Shown piece by piece: positions 32,883 to 40,958 of a stretch of DNA of 43,060 nt. Positions within the stretch are counted from its first letter, which is position 1; each line of letters begins with the position of its first letter. The position numbers and the translations under genes are program-made. A model generated the notes under the pieces. The model ran no database searches. It was given only the letters and a program-made list of their open reading frames with translations, and was not told where the DNA came from. Source of the stretch: CALBMX01 sp047629095 (GTDB lineage Bacteria; Planctomycetota; UBA1135; GCA-002686595); assembly GCA_047629095.1 (NCBI GenBank), contig JBLHWM010000003.1, positions 1 through 43,060 of the forward strand, written 5' to 3'.

Positions 32883-33281
32883 CTAGACGCTCATCCGCAT
32901 CACCTCGCGGTAGGAATCGATCAATTTGTTCCGAACCTGTAGGGCGAAACGGAAAGAAAGGTCAGATTGCTTCAACTGTATGGCTACATCGTGGAAATCG
33001 TTGACTTCACCGTTGAGCATCTGCTCGGGCAGCTTGTCGGCTGCGTTGACCTGCTGATTGACCTCCGCGAGCCCCTTAGAGAGCTTTTCGGCGAAGTTTG
33101 GACCCTGGGTGCCGCCGACGCTGGAGACGCCGTCAGTGAGGCCCAGTCCGCCCGTGGCGCCAAGCCCCTGTTGGGCGCCGCCACCGGGAGTAATGCTGCC
33201 CGCAGCTTGTTGTTGGGCGCGCATAGCAGCCGCGATTGCCTCGCGAGCCATACCTCCGCCACCACCAATGCCATTAACCAT
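32883..33281 (-). CDS. fliE: Flagellar hook-basal body adapter FliE
   Basis: FliE joins the MS ring/export gate to the rod. The 132-residue product has a Gly/Ala-rich N terminus (about 50 residues) and a C-terminal FliE domain: NFAEKLSKGLAEVNQQVNAA (about 62-81), NDFHDVAIQLKQSDLSFRFA then LQVRNKLIDSYREVMRMSV, the classic FliE end. The N terminus is a little longer than in enteric FliE (104 residues). A clear Shine-Dalgarno sequence (AAGGAG) precedes ATG 33281. Confidence 0.94.
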   Translation of the reverse strand: MVNGIGGGGGMAREAIAAAMRAQQQAAGSITPGGGAQQGLGATGGLGLTDGVSSVGGTQGPNFAEKLSKGLAEVNQQVNAADKLPEQMLNGEVNDFHDVAIQLKQSDLSFRFALQVRNKLIDSYREVMRMSV

Positions 33282-33303
33282 GTCTTAGCTCCTTGAGTCA
33301 GCG

Positions 33304-33735
33304 CTAGCGCGCCATCTGCAGGGCTCGTTCAGCCATGCGTGTGAAGTTTTCTTGGGCCGCGAGGTTTGCCTCATAGGCGCGCATCGCGGAGACCAGGTCG
33401 GCCATCTCGCGGGTCGCAGACACGTTGGGCATGGCGACCATGTTGTTCTCATCCTTATGGGGGTGAGACTCGTCGAAGATCTTCTCAAAGGGCGTGGCGA
33501 AGTCTTGAACGACCTCGGCGCGCTTGAGTCCAACGGTCAACATCTGGCCGTTTGCGGCCTTCTGCACCAGCGGCTCGAACTTGACGAGCTGCCGGCGGTA
33601 GGGGCCGCCCTGGGCTGTTTTTGTTGTGCGCGCGTTCGCGATGTTCTCCGCGATGACATCCATGCGCACGCGCTCGGCCGAGAGGCCGGTTGACGTGCTG
33701 CGCATGCCCGCAAAGAGCTTATCGAGGCCAGCCAT
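33304..33735 (-). CDS. flgC: Flagellar proximal rod protein FlgC
   Basis: The 143-residue product matches FlgC across its length: GMRSTSTGLSAERVRMDVIA then ENIANARTTKT (residues 10-40), PYRRQLVKFEPL and the C terminus NMVAMPNVSATREMADLVSA then MRAYEANLAAQENF, all diagnostic. Its start overlaps the flgB stop by 1 nt (TAATG), indicating translational coupling. Confidence 0.96.
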   Translation of the reverse strand: MAGLDKLFAGMRSTSTGLSAERVRMDVIAENIANARTTKTAQGGPYRRQLVKFEPLVQKAANGQMLTVGLKRAEVVQDFATPFEKIFDESHPHKDENNMVAMPNVSATREMADLVSAMRAYEANLAAQENFTRMAERALQMAR

Positions 33736-34094
33736 TAGCGACCGTCCCGGATTGCAGCATCCATCAGGCCAAAGTGGCCCTCAAGGATCGTGGCGTAGGT
33801 CTCGTAGGTCAGTCGGTTTTCACGCATAGCGTTCATCTCTGTTTCCATGGAAATGTTGTTTCCATCGGGCCCCTTGGGCTCGGTGAGGTCATCTTTCACG
33901 TTGGGGATCACGCCCGAGGCGAGCCGGTCGCTCTGCTTGAGGGCAGTGCGCAGTTGATCCTCGAACTGAACTTCCTTGCGGACAAAGCCCGGGGTGTTCG
34001 AGTTCGAGAGGTTTCCCGCAATGACCTGGCTGCGCAGGGTGCTCGCTGAGAGCAACCGCTGGATCAGGTCTAGTTTTTTTGCGCCGGCGTCCAT
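33735..34094 (-). CDS. flgB: Flagellar proximal rod protein FlgB
   Basis: The 119-residue product has the FlgB pattern LSASTLRSQVIAGNLSNSNT then PGFVRKEVQFEDQL (residues 15-48) and the C-terminal NNISMETEMNAMRENRLTYE then TYATILEGHFGLM, typical of this rod protein. A Shine-Dalgarno sequence (AGGAAG) precedes ATG 34094. It begins 29 nt after the NtrC-type regulator, so the structural genes are probably read from the same transcript as the regulators. Confidence 0.95.
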   Translation of the reverse strand: MDAGAKKLDLIQRLLSASTLRSQVIAGNLSNSNTPGFVRKEVQFEDQLRTALKQSDRLASGVIPNVKDDLTEPKGPDGNNISMETEMNAMRENRLTYETYATILEGHFGLMDAAIRDGR

Positions 34095-34123
34095 AGTGAT
34101 CTTCCTTTGTTATCTACTCAGGC

Positions 34124-35569
34124 CTAAGCCACGAGTCCGAGTTGCTTCCAAAGCTTCATCTTGTTGGACAGGGTCCGCGCCGTTACGCCAAGGCGCCGGG
34201 CAGCTTCTGTCTTGTTACCGTGGGTGCTCTCGAGGGTGCCGAGAATAGTCTCGCGCTCGACCTCCGAGATCGTCTTGTTCGCAAGCACGCGGCGCATTTG
34301 ACCGGGGTGCAGGATTCCGGTCACGGCTGGATCGTTGCCAGCAGAGCCGGCCCTTGGGGCGGGACCAAAGACCAAGTCGTCGGCAGTGATCTCGTCACCT
34401 TGCAGCAGCACAACCGCGCGCTGGATGACGTTCTCAAGCTCGCGGACGTTGCCGCGCCACTCCCAAGTGGCGAGCTGCTCGCGGGCACCCTTTGAGAAGG
34501 TTGGCGCAGTGCGGCCGCTCTTCTGTCCGTAGTGCCGAGCGAAGTGCTCGGACAGGGGAAGGATGTCCTCGGTGCGCTCGCGCAGGGGCGCAAGGTGCAG
34601 GGGCAGGACGTGTAGTCGATAGTAGAGGTCCTCGCGGAAGTTGCCCGCAGCAACCTCGTCGGCCAAGTCGCGGTTCGTGGTCGCAACCACACGCACGTCG
34701 ACCTTCAGGGTCTGGTTGCCGCCAACGCGTTCGAACTCTCCCTCTTGCAGGACGCGCAGTAGCTTGGACTGAAGCGCCGGCGAGATCTCCCCGATCTCGT
34801 CCAGCAGCAGGGTTCCACCGGCGGCTAGCTCGAAGCGCCCTTCGCGGCGCTTGACGGCACCAGTGAAGGCGCCGCGCTCGTGACCAAAGAGCTCGGACTC
34901 AAGCAGCTGCTCGCTGAGGGCCGCGCAGTTTACGCGGATGAAGGGCATGTCCCGGCGATCGGACTTCTCGTGCACGAAGCTCGCAACGCGCTCTTTGCCG
35001 GTGCCGCTCTCGCCGGTGATCAACACGGTTCCGTCGGAGGTAGCAATGCGCTGGGCTGAGGTCAGGGTCTCCAGCATCTCGCGGCTGCGGGCGATCATCT
35101 TCGGGGACTCGCCACCGCCAACCTGCTGACGCAAGTAAGCGTTCTCGCGCTCGAGTCGTGACGTGTGGGACACGCGCTCGACCACCAGGCGAATCGAGTC
35201 GGGGCTGATCGGCTTGACCATGAAGTCACGGGCACCGAGTCGCATGGCGTGAACCGTGGACTCGATGGTTCCATGGGCTGTGATCACGACGGCGGGCACT
35301 TCGTTGTGGCGCACGTTCATCGCTTGAATCAGCTCAATGCCGTCCATTCCAGGCATGCGCAGGTCCGTGAGCACAAGGTCGTAGTCCTTGCAGCTTAGGC
35401 GTTCGAGGGCAGCTTGCCCGCTATCGACAGCGTCGACAACAAGGCCAAGGGACTCGGCGGCTTCGGCAAGAAACTCCCGGGAGAGAGCGTCGTCGTCCAC
35501 AACAAGGATTCGGTTTACAGCCATAGAGTTGGCTTTCTTGTTGTCAGAGTTATTCGAGGAGATCGACAT
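34124..35569 (-). CDS. Sigma-54-dependent flagellar response regulator (FlgR/FleR/FlrC type)
   Basis: The 481-residue NtrC-family activator has a receiver domain (VVDDD near residue 24, phospho-acceptor D69, Lys119), an AAA+ domain with Walker A GESGTGKE (186-193), the sigma-54 contact loop GAFTGA (233-238), Walker B LLDE (255-258) and REDLYYRLHVLPLHL with the arginine finger, and a Fis-type HTH at the C terminus (GNKTEAARRLGVTARTLSNK). It lies between a histidine kinase gene and flgB and is the obvious activator of the sigma-54 promoter at 5186. ATG 35569 is used; ATG 35524 would remove 15 non-conserved residues. Confidence 0.92.
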   Translation of the reverse strand: MSISSNNSDNKKANSMAVNRILVVDDDALSREFLAEAAESLGLVVDAVDSGQAALERLSCKDYDLVLTDLRMPGMDGIELIQAMNVRHNEVPAVVITAHGTIESTVHAMRLGARDFMVKPISPDSIRLVVERVSHTSRLERENAYLRQQVGGGESPKMIARSREMLETLTSAQRIATSDGTVLITGESGTGKERVASFVHEKSDRRDMPFIRVNCAALSEQLLESELFGHERGAFTGAVKRREGRFELAAGGTLLLDEIGEISPALQSKLLRVLQEGEFERVGGNQTLKVDVRVVATTNRDLADEVAAGNFREDLYYRLHVLPLHLAPLRERTEDILPLSEHFARHYGQKSGRTAPTFSKGAREQLATWEWRGNVRELENVIQRAVVLLQGDEITADDLVFGPAPRAGSAGNDPAVTGILHPGQMRRVLANKTISEVERETILGTLESTHGNKTEAARRLGVTARTLSNKMKLWKQLGLVA

Positions 35570-35572
35570 GAA

Positions 35573-36784
35573 TCAGCTTCGAGCGGTGAGAAGGGGGATG
35601 TGGATTGCAACCAGGGCACCGCCGAGGTCACTAGGGGAGTTTTGGATTTCAAGGTGGCCCCCGTGGAGGCCAGCAATGGTGCTCGCGAGAGCAAGTCCGA
35701 GACCCGTACCTTCGGCGCGGGTCGTGAAGAACGGGTCGAGGACGCGGCGGCGCATCTCGGGGGGGATACCGGGGCCGGCATCGTGAACTTCAAGGGCAAG
35801 CTCGCCCTCGTCTGTTTTGGTGGCCTTGATCAGCAGCGGGCTGCCGGGGGCAACATCCATGGCGTTCGCAACTAGGTTGCGCAGGGCCTGGCGTAGCTTG
35901 ATGTGATCACCAGTGAAGGATGGCACGTCGGTGATGAACTGGACATCGGGCTGGCGTTGCTCAGGCGTGAAGGCAGCGTGCACGGCATCCTTGAGCAGCT
36001 CTTCCGAGCGGATCCCGCAGCGGTCGAGGCCTTCGGGGGTCGAGAGGGTCAGTAAGCTTGTAATGATGGCGTTGGCCTCCGCTGCTCCACGCCCGATGAG
36101 CATGGCCCAACGAGTAATTTTAGGGTCTTCGGTTCCAGTGGCCGCGAGGCGCGTCTGCATCAGATCCGCAAAGCCAGCGACGGCGTTCAGTGGGTTGCGC
36201 AGCTCGTGGGCGATGCCGCCGGCCATGGTGCCGAGTGAGGCGACCTTGTCCATGGCGTGCAGTCGCTCGGCAAGTGCGGTGATCTCGGTACGGTCGTCGA
36301 TGATCTCAACCGTGCCAGTGGCGCGGCCTTGGTCGTTCCGTACTAAGGAAGAGCGCAGGTCGAGCACCCGGGCGTTTCCTCCTGCAAGCACAACGTTTCC
36401 GTCGTCGCTTCGGGCAGCCTTGAGTTCATCGAGGTCGGGGCTGCCAATGGCGGCTTCCTTCTGCGCGGCGTCAAGGCCCAGAGCGATCGCCGCCGCATCG
36501 TTGATGCGAACAATCGTTCCGTCGGCATCGCGAACCACCACGCCCGTGGGTAGGGCGGCGAGGATCGCTTCGAGATCACGAGTCACCTCGTCGAGCTCCA
36601 CGACCTTGGTTTGCAAGCTGCGGTTTGCCACGGCGAGCTTGTGCTCCACGCGCTCGGCGCGGGCCTCAAGCGTGCTGTAGCTCTGCAGCAGGTTCGAAGA
36701 GATCTCGGAGAAGCTCCGCATGGCGGACTCGATCTTCTCGGAGCGCTGCTCGGTCACAGCGGTAGGGTCTACAAGTTGGCTCAC
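35573..36784 (-). CDS. Cytoplasmic PAS-domain histidine kinase (FlgS/FleS/FlrB type)
   Basis: The 403-residue sensor kinase has no membrane segment. Residues 20-75 form a coiled coil, 72-165 a PAS domain (LPTGVVVRDADGTIVRINDA), then a DHp helix with H193 (GGIAHELRNPLN) and an HATPase domain with N-box LRQALRNLVANAMD, G1 HDAGPGIP, F-box LDPFFTTRAEGTGLGLALAS. It should phosphorylate the regulator encoded 4 nt downstream. The start is GTG at 36784, overlapping the upstream TPR gene stop by 4 nt, which couples the kinase to the periplasmic proteins encoded before it. Confidence 0.92.
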   Translation of the reverse strand: MSQLVDPTAVTEQRSEKIESAMRSFSEISSNLLQSYSTLEARAERVEHKLAVANRSLQTKVVELDEVTRDLEAILAALPTGVVVRDADGTIVRINDAAAIALGLDAAQKEAAIGSPDLDELKAARSDDGNVVLAGGNARVLDLRSSLVRNDQGRATGTVEIIDDRTEITALAERLHAMDKVASLGTMAGGIAHELRNPLNAVAGFADLMQTRLAATGTEDPKITRWAMLIGRGAAEANAIITSLLTLSTPEGLDRCGIRSEELLKDAVHAAFTPEQRQPDVQFITDVPSFTGDHIKLRQALRNLVANAMDVAPGSPLLIKATKTDEGELALEVHDAGPGIPPEMRRRVLDPFFTTRAEGTGLGLALASTIAGLHGGHLEIQNSPSDLGGALVAIHIPLLTARS

Positions 36785-37695
36785 TTGGAATCCCCCGCGG
36801 ACTTCTTCTCGAAGTCGCGCTGCCAGATCACGAACTCCAGTTGTTGCTCGGCCTGTTTGGCATAGACACCAGCGGTGGCGTCGTCCTTCAGTTCGGTGTA
36901 CAGATCAATCGCCTGGCTCCACTTGCCAAGCTTCTCGCTAAGGCGGGCCTTCCAATAGGTGACCTCGGCGCTCTTGTGCGCGCCGACCAGCAGGTCGAGT
37001 CCCTGTTGGTAGCGCTTTGCGCGGAAGCAAGCCTGTGCTTGGCGAAGGGGGTTCGCGCTGTAGCCCGCACCTTCGGGCGAGTCCGCTTTCACGGTGGTGG
37101 CCGGCTCGGCTTTGGGCGCGACCTCGGTGGTCGAGGGGTTGTTCGTGTTTGTCGCCCCGTCTTGGGTCGGCTTGCTGGTGGGCAGGTCAACTGGGCTAGG
37201 CTGGAAGCCGCCGTCGGCTGGGGTCGAGCCAGCATTGCCGCTGCCCATGGAGATGGCCGTGCGCAAGTTGGAAGACATACCTGTAGAGATACCGGCCAGG
37301 TTCAGCGGACCGTCCTTAGCTAGCACAGGTCCGGTGGCAAGGTCCGAGGCGACGGGGCCCATGGTGGTGGGCATGCTTTCGGTGGAGGGGTTGAGAATCT
37401 CTTGGCGGTCCACTTTCGCTTGTAGGGTTCCGACTTCGTTGCGCAGGGTGTCGAGCAACATGTCGCGACCGCGGGCATCTAGGATGGCCGGCTCGGTAAG
37501 ACGAGTGACGACGCCGGTGGGAAGAGTCGCTCCGACCTGAAGCTTCTTCTCAACCTGGTTCAGCACGTCAATGGCGCGAACGGTCTCGTCGAGGGCCTCT
37601 TGCAGAGAGCCGGGGATCCCGCCGCCGAAGGTCAGCGCCGGGACACCGAGAACGATGCCAAGTCCAAGGGACAGGGTTCCTGTGAATTTCATCAT
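36781..37695 (-). CDS. Exported TPR-like protein in the flagellar regulatory module
   Basis: The 304-residue product starts with a signal peptide (MMKFTGTLSLGLGIVLGVPA) and is therefore likely periplasmic. Residues 28-100 are helical (EALDETVRAIDVLNQVEKKL); 100-215 are Pro/Thr/Ser-rich and probably disordered; the C-terminal 85 residues carry TPR-like helices (NPLRQAQACFRAKRYQQGLD, then YWKARLSEKLGKWSQAIDLY). The function is unknown. It is coupled at both ends (4-nt overlaps) to the STN-TPR gene and the histidine kinase gene. A Shine-Dalgarno sequence (GGAGG) precedes the double ATG at 37695/37692. Confidence 0.7.
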   Translation of the reverse strand: MMKFTGTLSLGLGIVLGVPALTFGGGIPGSLQEALDETVRAIDVLNQVEKKLQVGATLPTGVVTRLTEPAILDARGRDMLLDTLRNEVGTLQAKVDRQEILNPSTESMPTTMGPVASDLATGPVLAKDGPLNLAGISTGMSSNLRTAISMGSGNAGSTPADGGFQPSPVDLPTSKPTQDGATNTNNPSTTEVAPKAEPATTVKADSPEGAGYSANPLRQAQACFRAKRYQQGLDLLVGAHKSAEVTYWKARLSEKLGKWSQAIDLYTELKDDATAGVYAKQAEQQLEFVIWQRDFEKKSAGDSK

Positions 37696-39155
37696 CTGTA
37701 GATTCCTCCGTAGGCGTCAACGGCCTCATCGAACATGCCGGCGTCTTCGTAGAGCTCAGCAGCGACCAGGTCCAGTTGGGAGCGGTTTTCGAGTGCGGTT
37801 AGGTTCTTGCGCAGCTCGCGCATCAAAGTGATGGCGGACGTGTGCCCCTCGATGTCCGCTGTGCAGCGGGACCAGAGGGAGTAGAGCTTGACGCGCGTCT
37901 CTTCGGCCAGGTCGCCGTGGCGATCGGTGAGGGATGAGATCTCGCGGTAGGCGGCAACCGAGTCACCGGAGTTGTAAGACAACTGGGCGAGTTCGATGCG
38001 CTTGGCGGGATCGGTGACGTCTCCCGCTTTGATCAGGTCGAGACCAAGGCGCTCGTCGACAACAGCGCGCAGGTTGGTGAGCTTTGCGCTCAGGCCAACG
38101 TCTTCGCCGAAACGTAGGGCGTGGATGGCGCTGACTTCGTCGCCCTCGTCAAGGTAGAGTTCGACCGCCATCTCGATGGCCGTCAAGCGCGCCTGGCCAT
38201 CGACCATGCGGGCGTAGGCCAGCCAAGCTTGGGCGGCGGGGCCGTACATCTTCATCCCTTCCAGGGCAATGGCGGTGGTGCGAATGTACTCTTCCGTAGA
38301 GACGATGCCCGAGCGCAGCTGGGCGATCGCGTCGAGGTCGCGCAGGGCTTGGCCGTAGTCGCGCAGACCGTTGTGGGCGCGGGCCAGAACCAAGAAGCGC
38401 TTCGAGCGCTCGGAGGGATCCGCGGTGGGACGCTCCATGTTCAGGACCTCGATTTTGTACATCGCCTCTTGGGGCATCCCAAGCTCTACGTCGCAGCGCG
38501 CGCGGCCGATGCGCTGGGCCGAGTGGAAGCCGTGGTCGATGCTCATGTTCTTGAGGTTGTCGTAGGACTGGACCGCGTCGCGCCAGTTGCCGAGCTTTTC
38601 ATTGATGCGTGCCGTGTGAAAGTGGGCGTCCGCGACCTCGGGGAACATCGGGTACTTCTCTGGGACCAGCTGGTACATCTTGATCGCAGTGGCGAGGTTG
38701 CCGCCCTGCTCTTCGATCCAGCCCTGGGCCAGGTGGGCCGCCGGGGCGTGGTCGCTGTCGGGGAATGAGCGCACCGCACCGGCGTAGGCGACCTTGGCGG
38801 CGAGCAACATCTCCTGCTTATCGGTGGGGTCGTAGTCTTGAACGCGGATCGAGTTGCCGGCGCGCTCGAAGCTCAAGCCACAGCTACCCAGGACGAACTC
38901 GAGTGCCATGTCTAAGGGACGACGCTCTAGAGAGATCGTGACAAGGGGTTGGATCTTGTTGGCGTCAAAGCCAAGGACTTCCAGGCCAACGCTCGTCCCA
39001 ATCGCGTCGATGACATTGCTGACGCGCATGTCCTTGGCCCGCACGGAGATCAGGGTTTCCCCGTTCTCGTAGGAGGCCGAGACCGAGAAGTCGTTGGGCT
39101 GTTGAGCCGTGGAGCTCAGGGCCAGGGCGCAGGTCAGGATTAGGGCCTTAATCAT
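37692..39155 (-). CDS. Periplasmic STN-domain and TPR protein
   Basis: The 487-residue product has a signal peptide (ILTCALALSSTAQQ) and an STN-like domain at about residues 28-108. That domain contains ISVRAKDMRVSNVIDAIGTS, LVTISLERRPLDMALEFVLG and a final SIRVQDY, the repeat found at the N termini of secretins and TonB receptors. Many TPR-like helical pairs follow (GGNLATAIKMYQLVPEKYPM, GNWRDAVQSYDNLKN, DYGQALRDLDAIAQ). There is no secretin pore domain. STN plus TPR suggests a protein-docking scaffold in the periplasm. ATG 39155 has an excellent Shine-Dalgarno sequence (AAGGAG, 7 nt) and overlaps the previous gene by 8 nt. No named homologue was recognised. Confidence 0.75.
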   Translation of the reverse strand: MIKALILTCALALSSTAQQPNDFSVSASYENGETLISVRAKDMRVSNVIDAIGTSVGLEVLGFDANKIQPLVTISLERRPLDMALEFVLGSCGLSFERAGNSIRVQDYDPTDKQEMLLAAKVAYAGAVRSFPDSDHAPAAHLAQGWIEEQGGNLATAIKMYQLVPEKYPMFPEVADAHFHTARINEKLGNWRDAVQSYDNLKNMSIDHGFHSAQRIGRARCDVELGMPQEAMYKIEVLNMERPTADPSERSKRFLVLARAHNGLRDYGQALRDLDAIAQLRSGIVSTEEYIRTTAIALEGMKMYGPAAQAWLAYARMVDGQARLTAIEMAVELYLDEGDEVSAIHALRFGEDVGLSAKLTNLRAVVDERLGLDLIKAGDVTDPAKRIELAQLSYNSGDSVAAYREISSLTDRHGDLAEETRVKLYSLWSRCTADIEGHTSAITLMRELRKNLTALENRSQLDLVAAELYEDAGMFDEAVDAYGGIYR

Positions 39156-39954
39156 GCTTGGACTCCTTGAGGGCTAACACTTCGGCTTCCATGCGCCAGC
39201 TATCGGCCAGCATGTAGCTAGCTTTCGATTCGATGGCGTCGCGTTCGAGGGGCTGGAAGTTGTCGACGATGGCCAGCAGGTTGTAGAGACGCTGGCGACC
39301 AGCCGGGTAGAGCCCAGCTTTGAAGTAGTCGTTCACGTCGGAGAAGGCGGGGTGGTCGCCTTTGGTGTAGGAAGAGGGCACAGGCTTCGCGGGGGAGCCG
39401 AGCATCTGGACCTGCGCTTCGAGCGAATCCACTTGGGCCTTCAGCATGCTCTCGCGGTAATCGAAGTCCGTGGAGTTGGGCTGCTGCTGACCCACTGCGA
39501 CCTGAGTGGGCGCTTGGTTCGGGCTCGAAGCGGGCTTGCTCATCGTCACCGCAACGTTGGCTAGGGTGATAATCGTTGCGAAGGCGATCGCCGCGCTGGT
39601 CTTGGTGAGGTGCAGCTTGCTCAGAGCGTTGTCGGCCGGGCTCGGGGCCGCAGTCGGCGCGGGTTGAGCATAGACCGGTTGCGGTGGAGCAACGGGCTGG
39701 ACGACCTGGGCTTGGTAGACGGGTTGGGGCTCGGGAGCAGCAGCAACGGGTGCAGCGGCGATTGGTGCTGCAGCGGCAGGCGCAGGAGCGGTAGCAGCCT
39801 GAGCCTGGACCGGTGCGGCCTTGCCTCCAGCTTCGATCGAATCCACGTCAATCGCAAGGCTCTCGAGGTCGCCGAACAGATCGTCGAGATCAATCTCGAG
39901 CGAGTCGTCGTCCTCAAGGTCGCCGAATTCGAATAGGTCGTCTGAGTCATTCAT
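39148..39954 (-). CDS. Single-pass membrane protein linking cytoplasm and periplasm (unknown)
   Basis: From ATG 39954 the product has 268 residues. The first 45 are strongly acidic with a repeated motif (DDLFEFGDLE and later DDLFGDLE). An Ala/Pro/Gln-rich linker runs to about residue 105, one membrane helix spans about 120-142 (TSAAIAFATIITLANVAVTM), and the C-terminal 125 residues are partly helical with a short coiled coil (RESMLKAQVDSLEAQVQML). The arrangement predicts an acidic tail in the cytoplasm and the helical part in the periplasm. An in-frame TTG at 39978 overlapping the previous gene is less likely. No family was recognised. Confidence 0.65.
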   Translation of the reverse strand: MNDSDDLFEFGDLEDDDSLEIDLDDLFGDLESLAIDVDSIEAGGKAAPVQAQAATAPAPAAAAPIAAAPVAAAPEPQPVYQAQVVQPVAPPQPVYAQPAPTAAPSPADNALSKLHLTKTSAAIAFATIITLANVAVTMSKPASSPNQAPTQVAVGQQQPNSTDFDYRESMLKAQVDSLEAQVQMLGSPAKPVPSSYTKGDHPAFSDVNDYFKAGLYPAGRQRLYNLLAIVDNFQPLERDAIESKASYMLADSWRMEAEVLALKESKHD

Positions 39955-39968
39955 GGCAAGTGTCTCGT

Positions 39969-40958
39969 TCAGCTCCAAAGCGCGGTCTGCGCGCGGTCAG
40001 AGGATTGGCTTGCAGAGGCCAGAAGGATCCGGCCAACCGTGCTCGCCAGTGCGGAACCAATGAACTCGGCTCCATCGCTTGAGGGGCTCCCAAGGAAGCG
40101 GCGCGTGGCGGCGGGTGTTAGATAGTCGAGGTCTTCGCCGCTGGCCGGCTCCTCGTCGAAGTGGGTCGGCGTCAGGTGGAACTCCATGGTGATCTTCGTT
40201 CCGGCAGACGTGCTGTCGATGTGGAGGTGTTCGGCAAGTCCAGCGGCGATGTCCAGGCCGTGGCAGCTCTCGTCTGCATTGAGCGCTGTATCTTCCGGCG
40301 CGAAGCCGATGCCGAGGTCGCGCACCTCAACTGTGGCGCAGTCGCCGGCGAAGTTTGCGGACAAGAACAGTGGGCCCTCGCCGCCTTCGTAGGCGTGGAG
40401 TCCAGCGTTGGCCGCGACTTCGGCGGCCGCAGTCACAACGCGAAAGCGGTGACTGCGGGAGATGCCAGCGCGGGTAGCGCAGGCGGTGAGCTCACGACAG
40501 AAGTCGCTTTGGCCGGCTCGATTGGAAGTGAATGCGCGGTGCAGTTCGCGGCTCGGAAGCGCGGCGGCTTCGAGGGCGACCTCGTCGGTTACGCAGATGG
40601 AGGTAATGACTTGGTCCAGGTCAAAGATCCCGGCGAAGACGTCATTGGCGCCGGCGCGGAGAGCGTCGCGGCAGGCCTCAAAGTTTGCCTCGTCGAGGAT
40701 CGCGACGAAGCGCATCGGGGCGACACCACCTTGGAAGGCGGTGGTGATGGCCAGGTTGGCCTTGGCATTGTCCGTACTGCCCGCGTCGATGACGAGGGCG
40801 TCGGGTGTGGTCTGGGCGAGGGCGGCATCCGTGTCCAGGCAAAGAACGACGTGATGGCCTAGGGTGCGCAGGGCGGCCGCAAGGGGCTGCAAGCGATCAC
40901 TCTGGGAGCTGGCATCAGCAATCAGCAGGACGTTTTTCGTGGTCGGGGAGTTCGTCAT
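39969..40958 (-). CDS. Degenerate receiver domain fused to an RsbW-type ATPase domain
   Basis: The 329-residue cytoplasmic protein has an N-terminal receiver fold (residues 8-120). The phospho-acceptor position is kept (D58 in LVIDAG), but the acidic pair is reduced to ADA, the conserved Thr is Leu and the Lys is lost (VFAGIF). Residues about 150-255 form an HATPase domain of the RsbW/anti-sigma kinase kind: N-box AAAEVAANAGLHAY (E180, N184), G1 VRDLGIGF, and a GTKITMEF end. The ATP-binding residues look intact. RsbW-type proteins bind sigma factors or STAS proteins; neither is encoded nearby. It starts by TAATG overlap with the gene before it. Confidence 0.7.
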   Translation of the reverse strand: MTNSPTTKNVLLIADASSQSDRLQPLAAALRTLGHHVVLCLDTDAALAQTTPDALVIDAGSTDNAKANLAITTAFQGGVAPMRFVAILDEANFEACRDALRAGANDVFAGIFDLDQVITSICVTDEVALEAAALPSRELHRAFTSNRAGQSDFCRELTACATRAGISRSHRFRVVTAAAEVAANAGLHAYEGGEGPLFLSANFAGDCATVEVRDLGIGFAPEDTALNADESCHGLDIAAGLAEHLHIDSTSAGTKITMEFHLTPTHFDEEPASGEDLDYLTPAATRRFLGSPSSDGAEFIGSALASTVGRILLASASQSSDRAQTALWS

